Source: Ptychodera flava (lineage: Eukaryota; Hemichordata; Enteropneusta; Ptychoderidae). Taken from it: a stretch of 64,000 nt of DNA. Of the stretch, positions 42,901-56,122 are shown piece after piece (position 1 is the first letter of the stretch; each line of letters starts with the position of its first letter). The stretch covers positions 20,240,872 through 20,304,871 of the forward strand of contig NW_027248277.1 of NCBI RefSeq assembly GCF_041260155.1. Reading direction: 5' to 3'. Under the pieces are notes generated by a model. That model was not told the DNA's origin. It did not search any database and saw only the letters and a program-made list of their open reading frames with translations. The position numbers and the translations under genes were made by a program.

Positions 42901-44516
42901 AGTTGAACAGAACAGCCCAGCCAGCTTTCTTGCCAATGCTTAGCTCCACAAAGCTTTTATCTTGTAGCTAGGAAATGGAACTCTCTCTACTCAGCAAATG
43001 TTTTAATGGCTCACCCAAATTCCCTGTAAACAGGTCCACAATCACCGTTGAAAACAATGGGTTTGGGCCAAACCATGGTGGTGAAAGGGATGTAAATTAC
43101 CTGCAAAAACATGTTTATTGATTCTCTTTTTGATGCTCTATTCAGGGAATGTTTGTCATACTCGCGAAATGTTCAAAGGGAAATTTGTGAAAGACAAATT
43201 TCAGTCTTGAAATTTTATTCTGGTGTACTCTTTTGAAAGTCATGTCAAACCAATATTGAAATCTATATGTATAAATTTTGATCAGTAAAAATCATCAGGT
43301 TTTCAAAATGTTAATGTACCTGTCCATGGTTTCCTAGATGGGGAGTGTGGATGTGTGGGGATGTGGGGAAGTGGGGGTAACAGGGGAAATTGATCACTAA
43401 TCATATCCTGAGACGGGGGAATTTGATCGTTATGATACTCCCATCGGGAAAAATTGACAATGCTGCAAAAGGCTAGTTTTAATTTTAACAGATATCAAGT
43501 CCTAAATTATCTACCGGTACACGTTGCCTCTATGACTGGGTGCCATATTTTGTGGGTACAAATCCAATCAAAAATTTGCACGATTCACCTGCCTGTTGGT
43601 ATTTGATATATTTTTGCATCATGTGGGTGGGGAACTTTACATGGCTTGGAAGATGCATCTCAAATTCCCCAGTTAGGCTTGCACACCTCCTCCATCCTGT
43701 CAGACCCACACACTTCCCCCACCCCTTCCCTGGTAGAAAATACCGATAGGTGCATAGTTTACAAAAGTGGTATAGCTGTAATAAAGCTAGATGACACAAT
43801 ATTTTAAATGCTAATGAGCTCTAGTCAAATGAATACTTGTTACTTTTGATTACATTTTCACTGTTTTTAATCCATAAAGCAAATGCATTTTTCTTTTCCC
43901 TACTGTCATTTATGTCAAACTTCAAAAATTTGCCTCAGGACAGATAGTTGGCCCCTGAAGCTTTTACAATATTCATTTTGCCCTCCAGTTGTGGGGGGGG
44001 GCTCATTTTGAAGTTTATGGAGTAAATATAGTTATCACCCCTTATGTTTCTGAAACTTTACATTTTATTTCCGCCTGGTACTAGAGAAACAAATTGCATG
44101 ACATTTAATGATATTTAACATTCAAAATGGCTGCTACCCCTGTGTTAACTCCATGGGGATAAATAATTTTTTTATATTTGCAAACATAAGAAAGTGAACA
44201 GTTTCTCACTCCCAAATCTTTAAAATGAAGTCCCACAAGTGGTAAGTCAAAAAAGAAGAAGCATAAAATTTGAGAGTCCAAATATCTGTGCCTCAGGCAC
44301 TTGGAAAATAAATCGAATATTAAAGGCAATGCCAGGAACTTATAGATTCTGTTATTTCATGAAGGATTTATCAATAAAAATATTGACTCTAATTTTTCCT
44401 GTTGTATGTCATGCATTGATGATTCAACCCCTCCAAACTTAAAGGGGCAGTCCCTAATCCCTGGTTCTTGTATGAGTTCTTGTTGACATTGAGTATTTAC
44501 ATGGTGTTAGTCCTTT
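42901..44516. other. JmjC 3' UTR and downstream region
   Basis: An inverted copy of the 85-bp dispersed repeat (43003-43092) lies within 100-200 bases of the stop codon. An AATAAA string at 43780-43785 is a possible poly(A) signal. No other gene recognised. Confidence 0.45.
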
Positions 44517-45146
44517 GTTAGTCCCCATGGACAACGTCCGGGGGACATAGGTTTGGTCATGTCCCTGCATGCGTCCATGCGTCTATGCATCCGTCGGTCA
44601 GTCAGTTCACGCAGATATCTCAGAGATGCCTGGAGAGACTTTATTCAAATTTGTAACAATGATTATTACCTATGTCATACATATGCATGTTGATTTGTTT
44701 TGTGATCCGATATCCAATATGGCTGCTAGGTGGCCATTTTGTTTCCAGTATTTGATGTCGGTGCATACATTCATGCAAATTTCTCAGTGATGCTTGGAGC
44801 GATTCTATTCAAACTTGGTACAAGGATTGCTCTACATGTTGTACATATGCACATCGATTTTTGGTTTGATCTGGTCTAAAATGGCCGCCATTTTGTTTCC
44901 CATATTTGATGACAGTGCGTCCGTTCACGTAAATTTCCCAGTGATCCCGGTAGCGATAGTATTGAAAGTTGGTACATATATTAATCAATATGTCATATAT
45001 TATATATGCACGCTATTTTTTGTAATGATCCAATCAAAAATGGCTGTGTGACAGCCGTTTTCTTTCCTGTATTTGATATATCCACAGGGTCGCCAGGATT
45101 TATACACAAGGGGCTCAAGGATGGCCAATTAAGAGATAATAAAGAT

Positions 45147-45473
45147 TATGTCATACCAGTATATTGATGGCGCAAATACAGCGATCTGATTGGTTGAGAC
45201 GCGAAAAGAACCATGGTATATTGGTGAGATACAATGGCTGACATACGCACAAGCTCTCAGCTTGAGCAAAAATATGTTTTTGTCGTTCCTGCCAGAATTT
45301 CAATATACTGTTATGATATAATAGCAATAAATCACACCCAGCAATGCTATACCACTCGATTTTGACCAGTTCACTCCATATATGCACTCGCTATCGCTAT
45401 ATATATGTCGTGAACTGGTCAAAATCTCCTGGTATACCGTTGCTGGGTGTGCTTTTTTGATTAAATAATGCTC
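45147..45473. repeat. Foldback-containing dispersed repeat, copy 2
   Basis: Homologous to 39786-40108 over its whole length: ccagtatattgatggcgcaa start and a caataaatcacacccagcaa / gttgctgggtgtgctttttt stem around a ctcgctatcgctatat loop. Confidence 0.85.
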
Positions 45474-45879
45474 TGTCCATGCATAGGAGATGATGAATGC
45501 AGATATCTCAGATATGCCCGTGCCAATTCTTTTTAAACTTAACACAATGATACTACGCTATGGCATACATATACGGGTCCACTTATATTGGTGTGGCTTG
45601 CATAATTATTGCTAATTAGCATAATTTGGGATTAGAGCGCTATTTCTGGTACGACTGTGCCAAATTTGATGAAATGTGCAGATGTTTTTCACACAGAGTT
45701 TTTATATCACACATTGACATATGTGAGTATTGCAAAAATTAATTGTTATTTGCATATTTGATGAATATTTATAATTAGGGTGATGTCTAGGTGATGAAAT
45801 GTGACACAGGTGATAATCTGTCAGTGTAAAATGATTTGCAACATCATATTGATTAATTACTACTTGAATCATTTTTTAA

Positions 45880-46230
45880 TTAGGGTGGCAGACCAGATTG
45901 GTTTTATGTTTTCACCACCATGGAACTCATTCTTGGCCATTATAAGCCTCATCTGTATTGCAGTATTTTCAATCATAAACCCAGTTAACAAACAGGACTC
46001 TATCCTCGCTCTCTGAGGACCTGTAATCAAATTACCAATTAACAAGTCATCGTTGATGACACAGTCCCCACTTGTTAATGGGTACTTTGATTACATGTCC
46101 TCAGAGAGGATAGAGTCATCTTCATTAATTAGGTCTGTGATAAAAATACTGCGATACAGATGGTGCTCAATGGCCAAGAATGAGTTCCATGGTGATGAAA
46201 ACATAAAACCAATGTAGGCACCATCCTAAA
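45880..46230. repeat. Long palindrome, ~155-170-bp arms, short centre
   Basis: The left arm (ttagggtggcagaccagatt ... ggaactcattcttggccatt ... gactctatcctcgctctctg) is repeated inverted from about 46074 to 46230. The centre reads aagtcatcgttgatgacaca and reappears, in reverse, just outside the composite element at 48900-48940. Confidence 0.85.
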
Positions 46231-46639
46231 GTTCATAAAATGAGTCAACTAGGAATTAATCAACAGGATGTTGTAAAACACTTTTGCATACAATCCTAAC
46301 ACTTAACAGATTTTCAATGTTACCATATTTCTTGATGCAGTATCTACAACACTATGAGATCAACATCTGTATCAAGGTTCATCAAATTTGACGTTGTATT
46401 AATTTGTTGCTATATCACTCTAATTAGGAAAGTTCATTACTTATGCAATTAAAAATTAATGAAAATGACACTGATAAATGTCTTTTTCAATGTTAAAGCA
46501 ATGTGAGCTTAACATCTGTACAAAATTTCATGAATTTGATGCAGTATTTCTTGACATATCAGCCTACTTACGAAACTTCAATAATTGACATGTTACTGCT
46601 ACATGATGTGAAAGAAATTGACGAGCGTATGTATGAAAT

Positions 46640-48730
46640 AGGTCAATGTCCTTGTACCAACTTTGAATGATACTGGTGGAAATATGTCTGAGTTATGGCT
46701 CTGTACATTCGAAAATTGTAACAAAATCACAGCCATGCAGCGATATTTGATCTCACTATTTAAAAATCAACACGTATATGTATAACATAAGTCAAAGTCC
46801 ATGTACCAATTCGAATAAGATCAGTTGAGACTTGCCAGAGTTATGGCTCTCGACATGAAACAACCATAACAAAATTGCTACCATGTGGCCATATTGGACC
46901 ATCTCGTGAAACAAATCGACATACATATGTATAAATAAGTCAATGTCCATGTACCAACTTTGAATAAATTCGCTTGATACAAGTCTGAGTTATGGTTCCA
47001 GACATGAAAATTCAGAAAAAAAATGGCACCACTGCGGCCATATTGGATTGTATCACAAAACAAATCAATGTGCATATGTATGACATTGGTCAATGTCCTT
47101 GCACTATGTTTCAATAAAATCCGTGAATAAAATCAGTTGAGATGTGCCCAAGTTTTGGCAAAGGACATGAAAAAATTGTAACAAAATGGCTGCCATGCAG
47201 CCATATTGGATCATATCATGAAGCAAATTGACCTACATATGTATGACATAGGTTAATGTCCTTGTACCAACTTTGAATAAAATCGGTTGAGATATACCTG
47301 AGAATTATGGCTCTGTACATGAAAAAATTGTAACAAAATGGCTGCACGGCAGCCATATTGGATTGTATCACATAACAAATTGACATGCATATGTATGACA
47401 TTAGTCAATCTCCTTGTACCAACTTTGAATAAATTCGCTTGATACATGTCTGAGTATTATGGCTCTGTACATGAAAGCATCGTAATAAAATGGCTGCCTG
47501 GCAGCCATATTTGATCGTATCACGAAACAAATCGATGTACATATGTATGACATGGGTCAATGTCCTTGTACCAATTTTGATTAAAATGGGTTGAGATATG
47601 CCTGAGTTATGGCTCCTTACATGAAAAAAATCGTAATAAAATGGCCGCCTGGCGGCCATATTGGATCGTATCACCAAAAAAATCAACGTGCCTATCTATG
47701 ACATTGGTCAATGTCCTTGTACCAACTTTGAATAAAATCGGTTGAAAAATGTCTGAGTTATGGCTCTATACATGAAAAATCGTAATAAAATGGCCGCCTG
47801 GCGGCCATATTGGATCATATCACAAAACAAATCAATGTACATATCTATGACATTGGTCAATGTCCTTGTACCAATTTTGAATAAAATCGGTTGAAAAATG
47901 TCTGAGTTATGGCTCTATACATGAAAAAATCGTAATAAAATGGCCGCCTGGCTGCCATATTGGATCGTATCACCAAAAAAATCAATGTACATATCTATGA
48001 CATTGGTCAATGTCCTTGTACCAACTTTGAATAAAATGGGTTGAGATATACCTGAGTTATGGCTCCCTACATGAAAAAATCGTTATAAAATGGCCGCCTG
48101 GCGGCCATATTGGATCGTATCACCAAAAAAATCAACGTGCCTATCTATGACATCGGTCAATGTCCTTGTACCAACTTTGAATAAAATCGGTTGAAAAATG
48201 TCTGAGTTATGGCTCTATACATGAAAAAATCGTAATAAAATGGCCGCCTGGCGGCCATATTGGATCATATCACAAAACAAATCAATGTACATATCTATGA
48301 CATTGGTCAATGTCCTTGTACCAATTTTGAATAAAATCAGTTGAAACATGTCTGAGTTATGGCTCTATACATGAAAAAATCGTAATAAAATGGCCGCCTG
48401 GCGGCCATATTGGATCGTATCACAAAAAAAAATTGATGTGCATATCTATGACATTGGTCAATGTCCTTGTACCAACTTTGAATAAAATCGGTTGAAACAT
48501 GTCTGAGTTATGGCTCTTTACATAAAAAATCGTAATAAAATGGCCGCCTGGCGGCCATATCGTATCACACAAAAATCAATGTACATATCTATGACATTGG
48601 TCAATGTCCTTGTACCAACTTTGAATAAAATCGGTTGAAACATGTCTGAGTTATGGCTCTTTACATGAAAAAATCGTAATAAAATGGCCGCCTGGCGGCC
48701 ATATTGGATCGTATCACAAAACAAATCGAC
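46640..48730. repeat. ~150-bp tandem array, about 14 units
   Basis: gccatatt(g)gat recurs about every 150 bases (46891, 47039, 47200, 47352, 47503, 47655, 47805, 47955, 48104, 48254, 48404, 48556, 48700; a more diverged unit near 46742). Units hold aatgtccttgtaccaacttt and ctgagttatggctc. Units right of about 47600 are nearly identical; those to the left are more diverged. Long frames across it are repeat shadows. Confidence 0.93.
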
Positions 48731-48953
48731 GTGCATCTGTATGACATATGAAGTAATCCTTGTACCAAGTTTGAATGAAATCGCTCTTTGCATCTCTGAG
48801 ATATCTGCGTGAACGCACGGACGCACAGACGGACGCACGCACGCACGCACGGACATGACCAAACCTATAAGTCCCCCCGGACGGTGTCCGTGGGGACTAA
48901 CAAGTGGGGACTGTGTCATAAACGATGACTTGTTTACTTTAAACAGCAGTTTT

Positions 48954-48985
48954 AGGTCACGACTTTGCCATGTGAGTCGTGACCT
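48954..48985. repeat. Short inverted repeat aggtcacgact
   Basis: aggtcacgact and agtcgtgacct separated by ten bases. It looks like a small hairpin. The AGGTCA half-sites resemble nuclear-receptor sites, but nothing else supports that. Confidence 0.6.
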
Positions 48986-49540
48986 CTTTTATTCAAAGAG
49001 ACAATAGCGCTGAACTAATATGTATGGTCCATGACATGGTAAAAATTACAGTGTAACAAATGACAATGAACACTGCATTGATATGAACTGAACTGAACTC
49101 AATTGAAGTAGTTTGCATTAGAGCGCCCTCTACATTAACCTTGAAAGACAAGATCATTATCATGTTCTCTTGAGATAATAGAATGAGTGCCCGCCTAAAC
49201 GAGTAGACCGGCCTCAACATCGATGATACTTTGATGCCAAAATAACCCATGAATTCACCCTCCGACCCAGGAATAGAGGTGCGTATTGAAATAGTAATTG
49301 ATTATAGTATTGATTAATTTACAGTTGAGTTTGTAGTTGTAGAACTTTCCAAGTTATCTTGACTTTATGTAGAGAGTTTCTTACATAGATTACGTTAATT
49401 TTTGTCCTACAGTTTTTACGTTAACAATGTCGATGAATAAAACTGAATATTGGTAATCTGAAGAACTGTGTTGAGCCAATATATATCCGCAACAGTAAAA
49501 ACTCTACCCTGTGGATTCATCGACATTCAACGAACGATGG

Positions 49541-50376
49541 CATCGGCAAAACAGTAGATATGGACGTCAGATTAAGCTGACTGCAAGAGCCTTGGCAAAT
49601 GCCAGGGAGAAGATTTCCAAGGACTTTGACCACTCATACAGACGCCTCTATGATGTAATGCAAGACACGTATGGCTTGCTGCGAAAACGAGCCCTGCCAC
49701 TCCTTGACGTGTTCTGCTGGGAGTCAATGACCAAGCTACCCGAGTGGCAGAGGCTACGGATTCGCAGCAAACGTATGGCCTGATTGTGACAGGTGAGGAC
49801 AATACACGTGTTAAAGAAAACTATGATAAGTGGCTACCACTGCTAGACAGATTCTACCAGTCTGAATCAGAATTTCTTGCAATGCTGGATGAACAAGAAC
49901 TGAAACAGCTTGAGACACAGTTGCATGTGAGACAGGGAGACATTGAAACTTTCCAGTCTTTTGTCACTGACTTGTTGAAGACTGCACAAGTCAAACAAGA
50001 GCCAGATAGTGCTGAACACGTTACGCCAGTGAAACAGATGAGTGCGCATTCCACGCATTCCAGCAACAGTGTTGAGAGATTGCGAGGTGTTGACATGAGG
50101 AAGTCAGACTTAGTAGATAGCGTTGCACTACCCAAAGACAAAGAACAGCTTGGCTTACAGATGAAAGAGATTGATCTTCAAATAAAGACAGCATTGTTAG
50201 AGTTTGAAGGAATGAAGGCGGAGTTGAGAAAGGAAATCAAGAAGGCTAAAAGAAGAATACTAGACTTCCAGTATACAGCGATGATGAAACAGACCATCAA
50301 AGTGAGTGCAGCTCAAAGTACTCTGATTCTGTATCCTCCCATGGGACTTTCCTATACTCTAGCCGAGACAGTGTAA
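49541..50376 (+). pseudogene. BEL/Pao gag, N-terminal part (broken)
   Basis: Basic alanine-rich start (RQIKLTARALANAREKI), then a coiled-coil-like Gln/Glu/Leu-rich stretch (LDEQELKQLETQLHVRQGDI) and a second charged helix near 50160-50270. The frame changes near 49740 and stops at 50376. Gag of these elements forms the particle core. Confidence 0.75.
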
Positions 50377-50499
50377 ACTCAATACACACTGAGCCAAAGG
50401 CTACACCGAGTAAACGTATGACGTCACCAAGTCGCCATGGTGACAGAGAGAAGTTTTCCTTTACTGCGAAGGAATTAAATACGCTCTTGAACAATCGAA

Positions 50500-51311
50500 T
50501 TGATGAACTTCCAAGAAAGGAACCAAATGTCTTCAGTGGTTCTGTGTATGATTATCCAATGTGGAAAAAAATCATTTGACGCATTGATCGAGAGAAAGGT
50601 CTCAGTAGCTGCCGATAGACTGTATTATCTAGGCAGGTACACTTCCGGTGAAGCAAAGGAAGCTATCAAGTGTTTGCTTTTACAAGACACAGATGAAGCG
50701 TACACCAAGGCTAAGAAGCTACTAGCTGATCGCTATGGCAACAAAATGGCCGTTGCAGAGATGTATAGAAAGAAGATCCATGACTGGCCCCCAATAAAGA
50801 ACAGAGATGGTCCAGAGCTGCGGAAATTTGCTGACTACCTGCAACAAGCCAGTCAGCAATGTCAACGATGCGATAACTCAGAGAGTTTTGCATGATCCTG
50901 AGGAGCACGAGAAAATACTGCGATAGATGGGACTGCTACGTTTACAAGCAGACGAAGGGTTCCAATGTTGATCTGCATGATGATGATGGAGACAACCCGT
51001 ACGGAAGTTACCCATCATTCTCCAAGCTTTGTGACTTCTTGAAGGAAGAGGCTGAAATTGTTTGCGGTCCAAAAAACCGCAGGACAGAAGACAGTACCAA
51101 GACGACAGCTGAGAAGCCAACGAAGAGTAAACAAAATGCTGCCAGAATCTTCAAAACTGGCACAGAAGAGAGCAAACAGCGCCCTCAACCGAAGCAGAGT
51201 TCAACTTCTTCCAAGAACACTAACACTAGTAACAAACCTTGTGTTGTTTGCAAAGGACAACATAACATCGAGTCTTGTGATGATTACCTGAAGATGACCT
51301 TAACCCCTTGA
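50500..51311 (+). pseudogene. BEL/Pao gag, DUF1759-type region and first zinc knuckle (broken)
   Basis: The first part reads RLYYLGRYTSGEAKEAI, then AKKLLADRYGNK and KIHDWPPIKNRDG, the DUF1759 signature. A frame change follows near 50890. The second frame ends with CVVCKGQHNIESC, a CCHC-like knuckle, and is cut at 51300 by the TTAA element. Frame changes also occur near 50380-50570. Confidence 0.8.
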
Positions 51312-53235
51312 CTACCTATGGCGCCAGATATATCCGGCGCCATATTGAATAACCATATACGAGTGCCGGAATATCCGGCACAGTTAAATAGGCGTATTTG
51401 CTTCGTTTTTGTCGCTAAAAATCCCGTAATTTCGGCGTCGGCACGCAGCGCAACTAAGATTGATGTATTCCGATCTGGCCTGAATGTAATTGCGCCCCGT
51501 ACGTCCCAGTATGGCCAAAATCCGGAAGCAAATGTCTTGACCCATGACCTCGACCCTAAAAGGTCAGACTGATCACAGAAGCGTCGCGCTGATTGTTTAC
51601 AGTTTTCAGAAGTACGGACTATCGCGAAGATGTTTATGGTTGTTTTTTTAAGGTAGTACGCTACCATTCTATACAGGAGAGTGCCCTCTTTTGTCCACAA
51701 GATGTACATGTTCCTTTTAGAGTACCTAACCTGGTGAGCGTGAATAACATGACAAAATGGCAAAAAATCATGCTAGTGACCTTAGAATATTTCTTTCAGA
51801 GTTTTTTATGAATCAAAACAACCGAAATTATATTTTTGCACTGAAAAATCGACAGTTATTTTTATTTTGAAAGATCAGTAGAGAATAATTAACAATTGTA
51901 GCTCTGACATAATATCAGTAAGCTAGAGGGTCAAATCTCAGGTCTAACAAAATTCACCTTTTTTCGTCACTTTTTGCTGTTTATTAAGAAAATTTGCTCG
52001 GTGACCCCAACTTTTTTTGCTTCTAAATCAAAGAACACTGTCTGTTTGATAGATATTGCTGTACTTTTTAACATTTTGAAAATTATTTTGTGCATTTATA
52101 TGAAGTTTATATTTTTAAAAAAGACTAATTTTACAGTTAAATGATAAATTTAGGGTCTAATATTTAATTTTTAAGACAAGACATCACATTTTAGTTGATT
52201 GTCCTAATTCCGCTGTCCTGGCAATGCAAAAATGTGGTATGCACACTGGGATATGTTAATCGTTTGCGATAAAATAAAGATTCTGCTGGTAAGTGCAAAT
52301 TTCGCAAAATGGGAGATTTAGTGGTTTTCTGTCAATTTTGGCATGTGTTTTTACAAATATTTTGCATGGGTACCCCATATTTTTTTCATATCTTTGCAAT
52401 GTACACATAAAGATTATTTCAGAAAGGTCAACTTCAAGAATGTCCCAATATTTTTTGGAATGGTACGTACCTCCTTAATGAAGTGAAATGTTTATTTATG
52501 GAAAAACAATGATTTATATTAAATATGTTCTGTTAACAGCAATATTCGTGAATGAAACTAGAGGAAATACAATTTTTACTATAAGCCAGTGAAATTTTAT
52601 AGCAGCCATAATATCAATATGACTGATCACGTGACTGATCAGGTGTTTGGTCATGTGATATGTTGTTCCCAAAAATGTATTTTTAAATATTGTGAATTAT
52701 TTTTCGATAAATTATAACCATTTTAAATGATTGTTTCTGCAAGAAAGACATAAGGCAGGTGTTTACAAATATAAAGTGTGTTGATTTTCAAATACAGAAT
52801 CATGTCAGATGCTGATGTTTGTGGTTCATTTACTCTGCCTTTTTTGAGAAAAATCATAGATAGGTACATCTATAAATAAAGTAAAGGGTAGTTAATATTA
52901 CATATGTGTAAAGACAATGCCATGAAAATTGCAATTGTATTCAAATTTGCGTCATTATATGGTTCAAAACACGTCCTGATGCTTCAAATATTCATATTCT
53001 TTGCAAACTCTGGTCACATGATGTGTCATGTGATCAGTCACGTGACCTGGAAATACAAAACTTATGTATGAAAAAGTTGAAAATTTCATGCTGATTCAGA
53101 AAATATATGGTTTATTGGTACTTACTTAATTTTTACTCTAAGCAGTGTTCATGCAATGACCACACCCAAGATTTTATCAATATTTACATAAGGGGCCTGG
53201 TATATAGGAATACATTGGCCTTGGTAGTCAAGGGG
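51304..53235. mobile_element. piggyBac-like non-autonomous element in gag
   Basis: TTAA at 51300-51303 and 53236-53239 flanks 13-bp inverted termini ccccttgactacc and ggtagtcaagggg. A TTAA target site and CCC-starting terminus are piggyBac traits. Subterminal palindromes (ggcgccagatatatccggcg; gtgccggaatatccggcac) sit on the left. No transposase was recognised in 1932 bp. Confidence 0.85.
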
Positions 53236-53324
53236 TTAAACGACCGACAAGCTTTAGTGATGTCAAAAGGCCTGTGTATGACCTGCCTGAGATGGGGACA
53301 CAGACGACGCGAATGTCGAAGTAA
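53236..53324 (+). pseudogene. Second zinc knuckle of BEL/Pao gag, between two insertions
   Basis: An 89-base island of gag sequence with CMTCLRWGHRRREC, a CCHC knuckle. The gag reading frame that stops at the left insertion continues here in phase if the TTAA element and one TTAA copy are disregarded. The frame is then cut by the next insertion at 53325. Confidence 0.85.
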
Positions 53325-53507
53325 GGGACCGTTTAGTTTTTACGGCCCGGGGGGGGGGGGGGGTGTGGCAAAATCTTGTCGCCGGTGTTCAAAAAAATAT
53401 AGACCCCCTGCATTTTTCACGAAAAAATGATGACCCCCCCTTTGTCAGACGAAAAATTTTGATGACCCCCCCCCCCCCCCCGCTGAAATATAACCAAAAC
53501 CCATATG

Positions 53508-53617
53508 TCGAATTTACCCGCACGGTTTGGATTTGAACTCCGGTACGTGGCGCACTTTATTCGTGTAGCAGAGATGCCAGTGCACAAACTTCTCAGCCAC
53601 ATCCATGCAAACGTCTG
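53508..53617 (-). other. tRNA-like (pol III promoter-like) sequence, inverted copy
   Basis: The minus strand carries gtggctgagaagtttgtgca (A-box-like) and, about 50 bases on, gttcaaatcc (B-box-like). Counterpart of 56784-56882. Not a functional tRNA: the arms do not pair. Confidence 0.45.
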
Positions 53618-56122
53618 TTAATTAGGACGACTGTAAGGCATTTTGAACTTCCATAATGAGACAACTTATGTCCATGGACATTGTATAAAGTAAACTTTAT
53701 TGTAGTGGTTCGCCAAGGCAGCCCTCCGTTAACCGGTAACTCTCGGTAGGGCCCTACCGAGAAAAATCGATAAAATGGGCGGAGCAAAACATAACTAATA
53801 TGGTTTCTTTGTGAACAAAAAGTAGCAAATTAAAACAGCTGGTTGAACACCTCCAAAAATAGAACGTGCACGCCACATAATGTAAACATTGACTGCACGG
53901 TGACTTTACGTATACTATTTGCACCCAATTTTAGGGCACACAGTCCATGTAGCCGACAATGAGATGCAAATGATATGCGGTTAAGGTCTCCTCAACTAAC
54001 TTTCAGCTGGTTTTTCACTTTCTACTATTTTTGTAGTATTTTATACAAAGGCACAGACTTATTCTACCTGCAACTTAAAACTGATAGTGATTTTGTAGCT
54101 CATTCTTGACTATTTTTCATAGTTTTTGGTAGCCGGTAACAGACACTTCGTGTTCGTGTCGGCTACATGGACGATCTGCCATTTTACGGTTTACTTTCCA
54201 TACGATACATCAACTCATTTCCCCCATAGGATTGTCTTGAACATAGACTTTTTCGAAGTCTTACTGGAGCAGAGGTTCGGCGCGGCGTCGCCTCGGATTT
54301 TACAAACCGTGATGACGTTGCCAGGCGATCGATCGTCGACACCCCTGGGCCTTCATCTCATGCGCGCCATGGTATACGTTTCTCGTCCGAAAACGAAGCG
54401 TTTGTCATTGTATTCTGCGGGTTTTTGAATGATTCAACATAATGCATATCATGGCAGTGGCAATAGCTATCCGCATCTTTGTATACGGGTAAACGATGCA
54501 GAAATCCAACGAGTAGTTTTTTCTGCCACGGGATCTTTTCCTCGGCTCAGTCAGTCATAGTGTACACCACTCTTGCAGGGAGTCTTGATTGCAGAGTCGT
54601 ATTTGCCTTGATAATGAAGCACCGTTTTGTCCAAACGCCGTCCTAGAAATGCTGCATTTCAGGAAAGAACGGAAAAAAATCAAAACAGTTCTGAAAGAAC
54701 AGCAAATTCGCCTACTAGATGTCCCAATTTATCGAGTGTGGTTATTTCAATGGACGACATTGAACATTTACCACAATGCTCAACGGCCGAGTCGTCTACC
54801 AAATTTTGTAGAGCTTTTGTCTTACAAACAATCCTTTCCTTATTCGACCTTAGTTTAGCGAGGCAGGGCTGTGTCTCCATTATAAACGTAGTTTTCCACA
54901 GTTCTTGGATGGTAGTTGTAGTTTCCTTTTCAAAATTTCGTTGTCTCATGAACTCGGCGCTGTCGCGGATGGGAGGGTACCGACGACTATTCCCCGGCTT
55001 CGATTACAAGTTTTATGGTGACCGAAATGAAATGTGGTGTCGATTTGTTGTCTTATGATTATTTCAAAAAGCTTCTGAAAAATACTTATTTTAGAAATCA
55101 AACCGTTAATATTTAATCACCTAAAATAAATCAGAATAAAGTGATCGCATGATCTCTCGGAGTATTCATTTCCCTGTGCGCTTACACTAATTTGCGGAAC
55201 GGAATGAGCGGAACGGAACGGAACGGAACGGAATAGCCACACCAAATAAAAAATTAGTTTCTCTTAATTAGAGTCCATTTTTCGCCCAACAGAATTTTTG
55301 AGCGGAAAAGAATGGAATTAAGAGAGACATTTTGATTTAAATAAAATATATCATTTATTCAACTCTACAAGTAAGGCACCTTAATTTTTGAAGTTTCCAA
55401 AATGAAAATTATGTCAAATACCACAGGAAACGAGGCTGTAATTTCAATTTGAAGCTACATCTAAATTTAAATCTAACCCCTAGCCCGAGAATCACGCCTT
55501 ATAGAGGGCAGTACCATAGTGTGGAGGGGGTGGTCAACCCAAAAGAGGGCGTGTCTATGGCCAACATGTAGTTTTGCACTCTGTTTTGTACGATCGCAAT
55601 AGCTCAACATACTTTTCAAACAATAATTACTTGTGTACGGCATACAACGACAATTAGGGGTGTAAACACTACCTGCCTTCAAAAGCTGATCACAAAAGAA
55701 TGACTTAAATTGCAAAACGGCCGTAGTTTCATGTTAATGCGTTGATCGACTGTGTTTGTAAGTATAAGCGATGCCTTTTGTATGAATTACTGTTGTCCTT
55801 CGACTAGTTGTTTGGTCTTCGATAGATTGATTTCAGCCCAAAGTCTTTTACCGAGCATGCTAAGGGGAGAATCATTTGATTTCTGAAGGAGGGTCTGGAG
55901 GATTCGGTAGGGGAATATTGTCAACCCCCCCCCCACACGGAGAATGATAAATAATTTTCTGCAAAACCCAAGTGAGAAAAGAAATGTTACCAATTCCCGG
56001 AGAGGAAGGCAAAAAATGTTATGCGAGGTGCTGGAATTACAAAAATGAATGTTTAGAACCGACCTTAGTATTTTGATCTTCTAGATCTGGATATTTAAAA
56101 TTTTCTAACGTGGGAAGGGTTA

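Larger units (their letters stand above)
44517..48900. mobile_element. 4.4-kb composite inverted-repeat element with internal tandem array
   Basis: The termini ttagtccccatggacaacgt (left) and acggtgtccgtggggactaa (right) are inverted, and similarity runs inward for hundreds of bases (ggtttggtcatgtcc, then gatatctcagagatgc, then the array unit). The left side holds about three inverted array units. The right side holds about 14 direct units. Two separate foldbacks (45147-45473, 45880-46230) sit in the middle. No transposase is visible. Confidence 0.75.

Noticed and set aside
46878..48919. Several open frames with similar proteins on the minus strand
   Set aside because: They repeat with the 150-bp tandem unit and share no protein family features.
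48954..48985. AGGTCA inverted half-sites as a nuclear-receptor response element
   Set aside because: The spacing (about 20 bases between half-sites) is unlike functional elements and there is no nearby promoter; kept only as a short inverted repeat.
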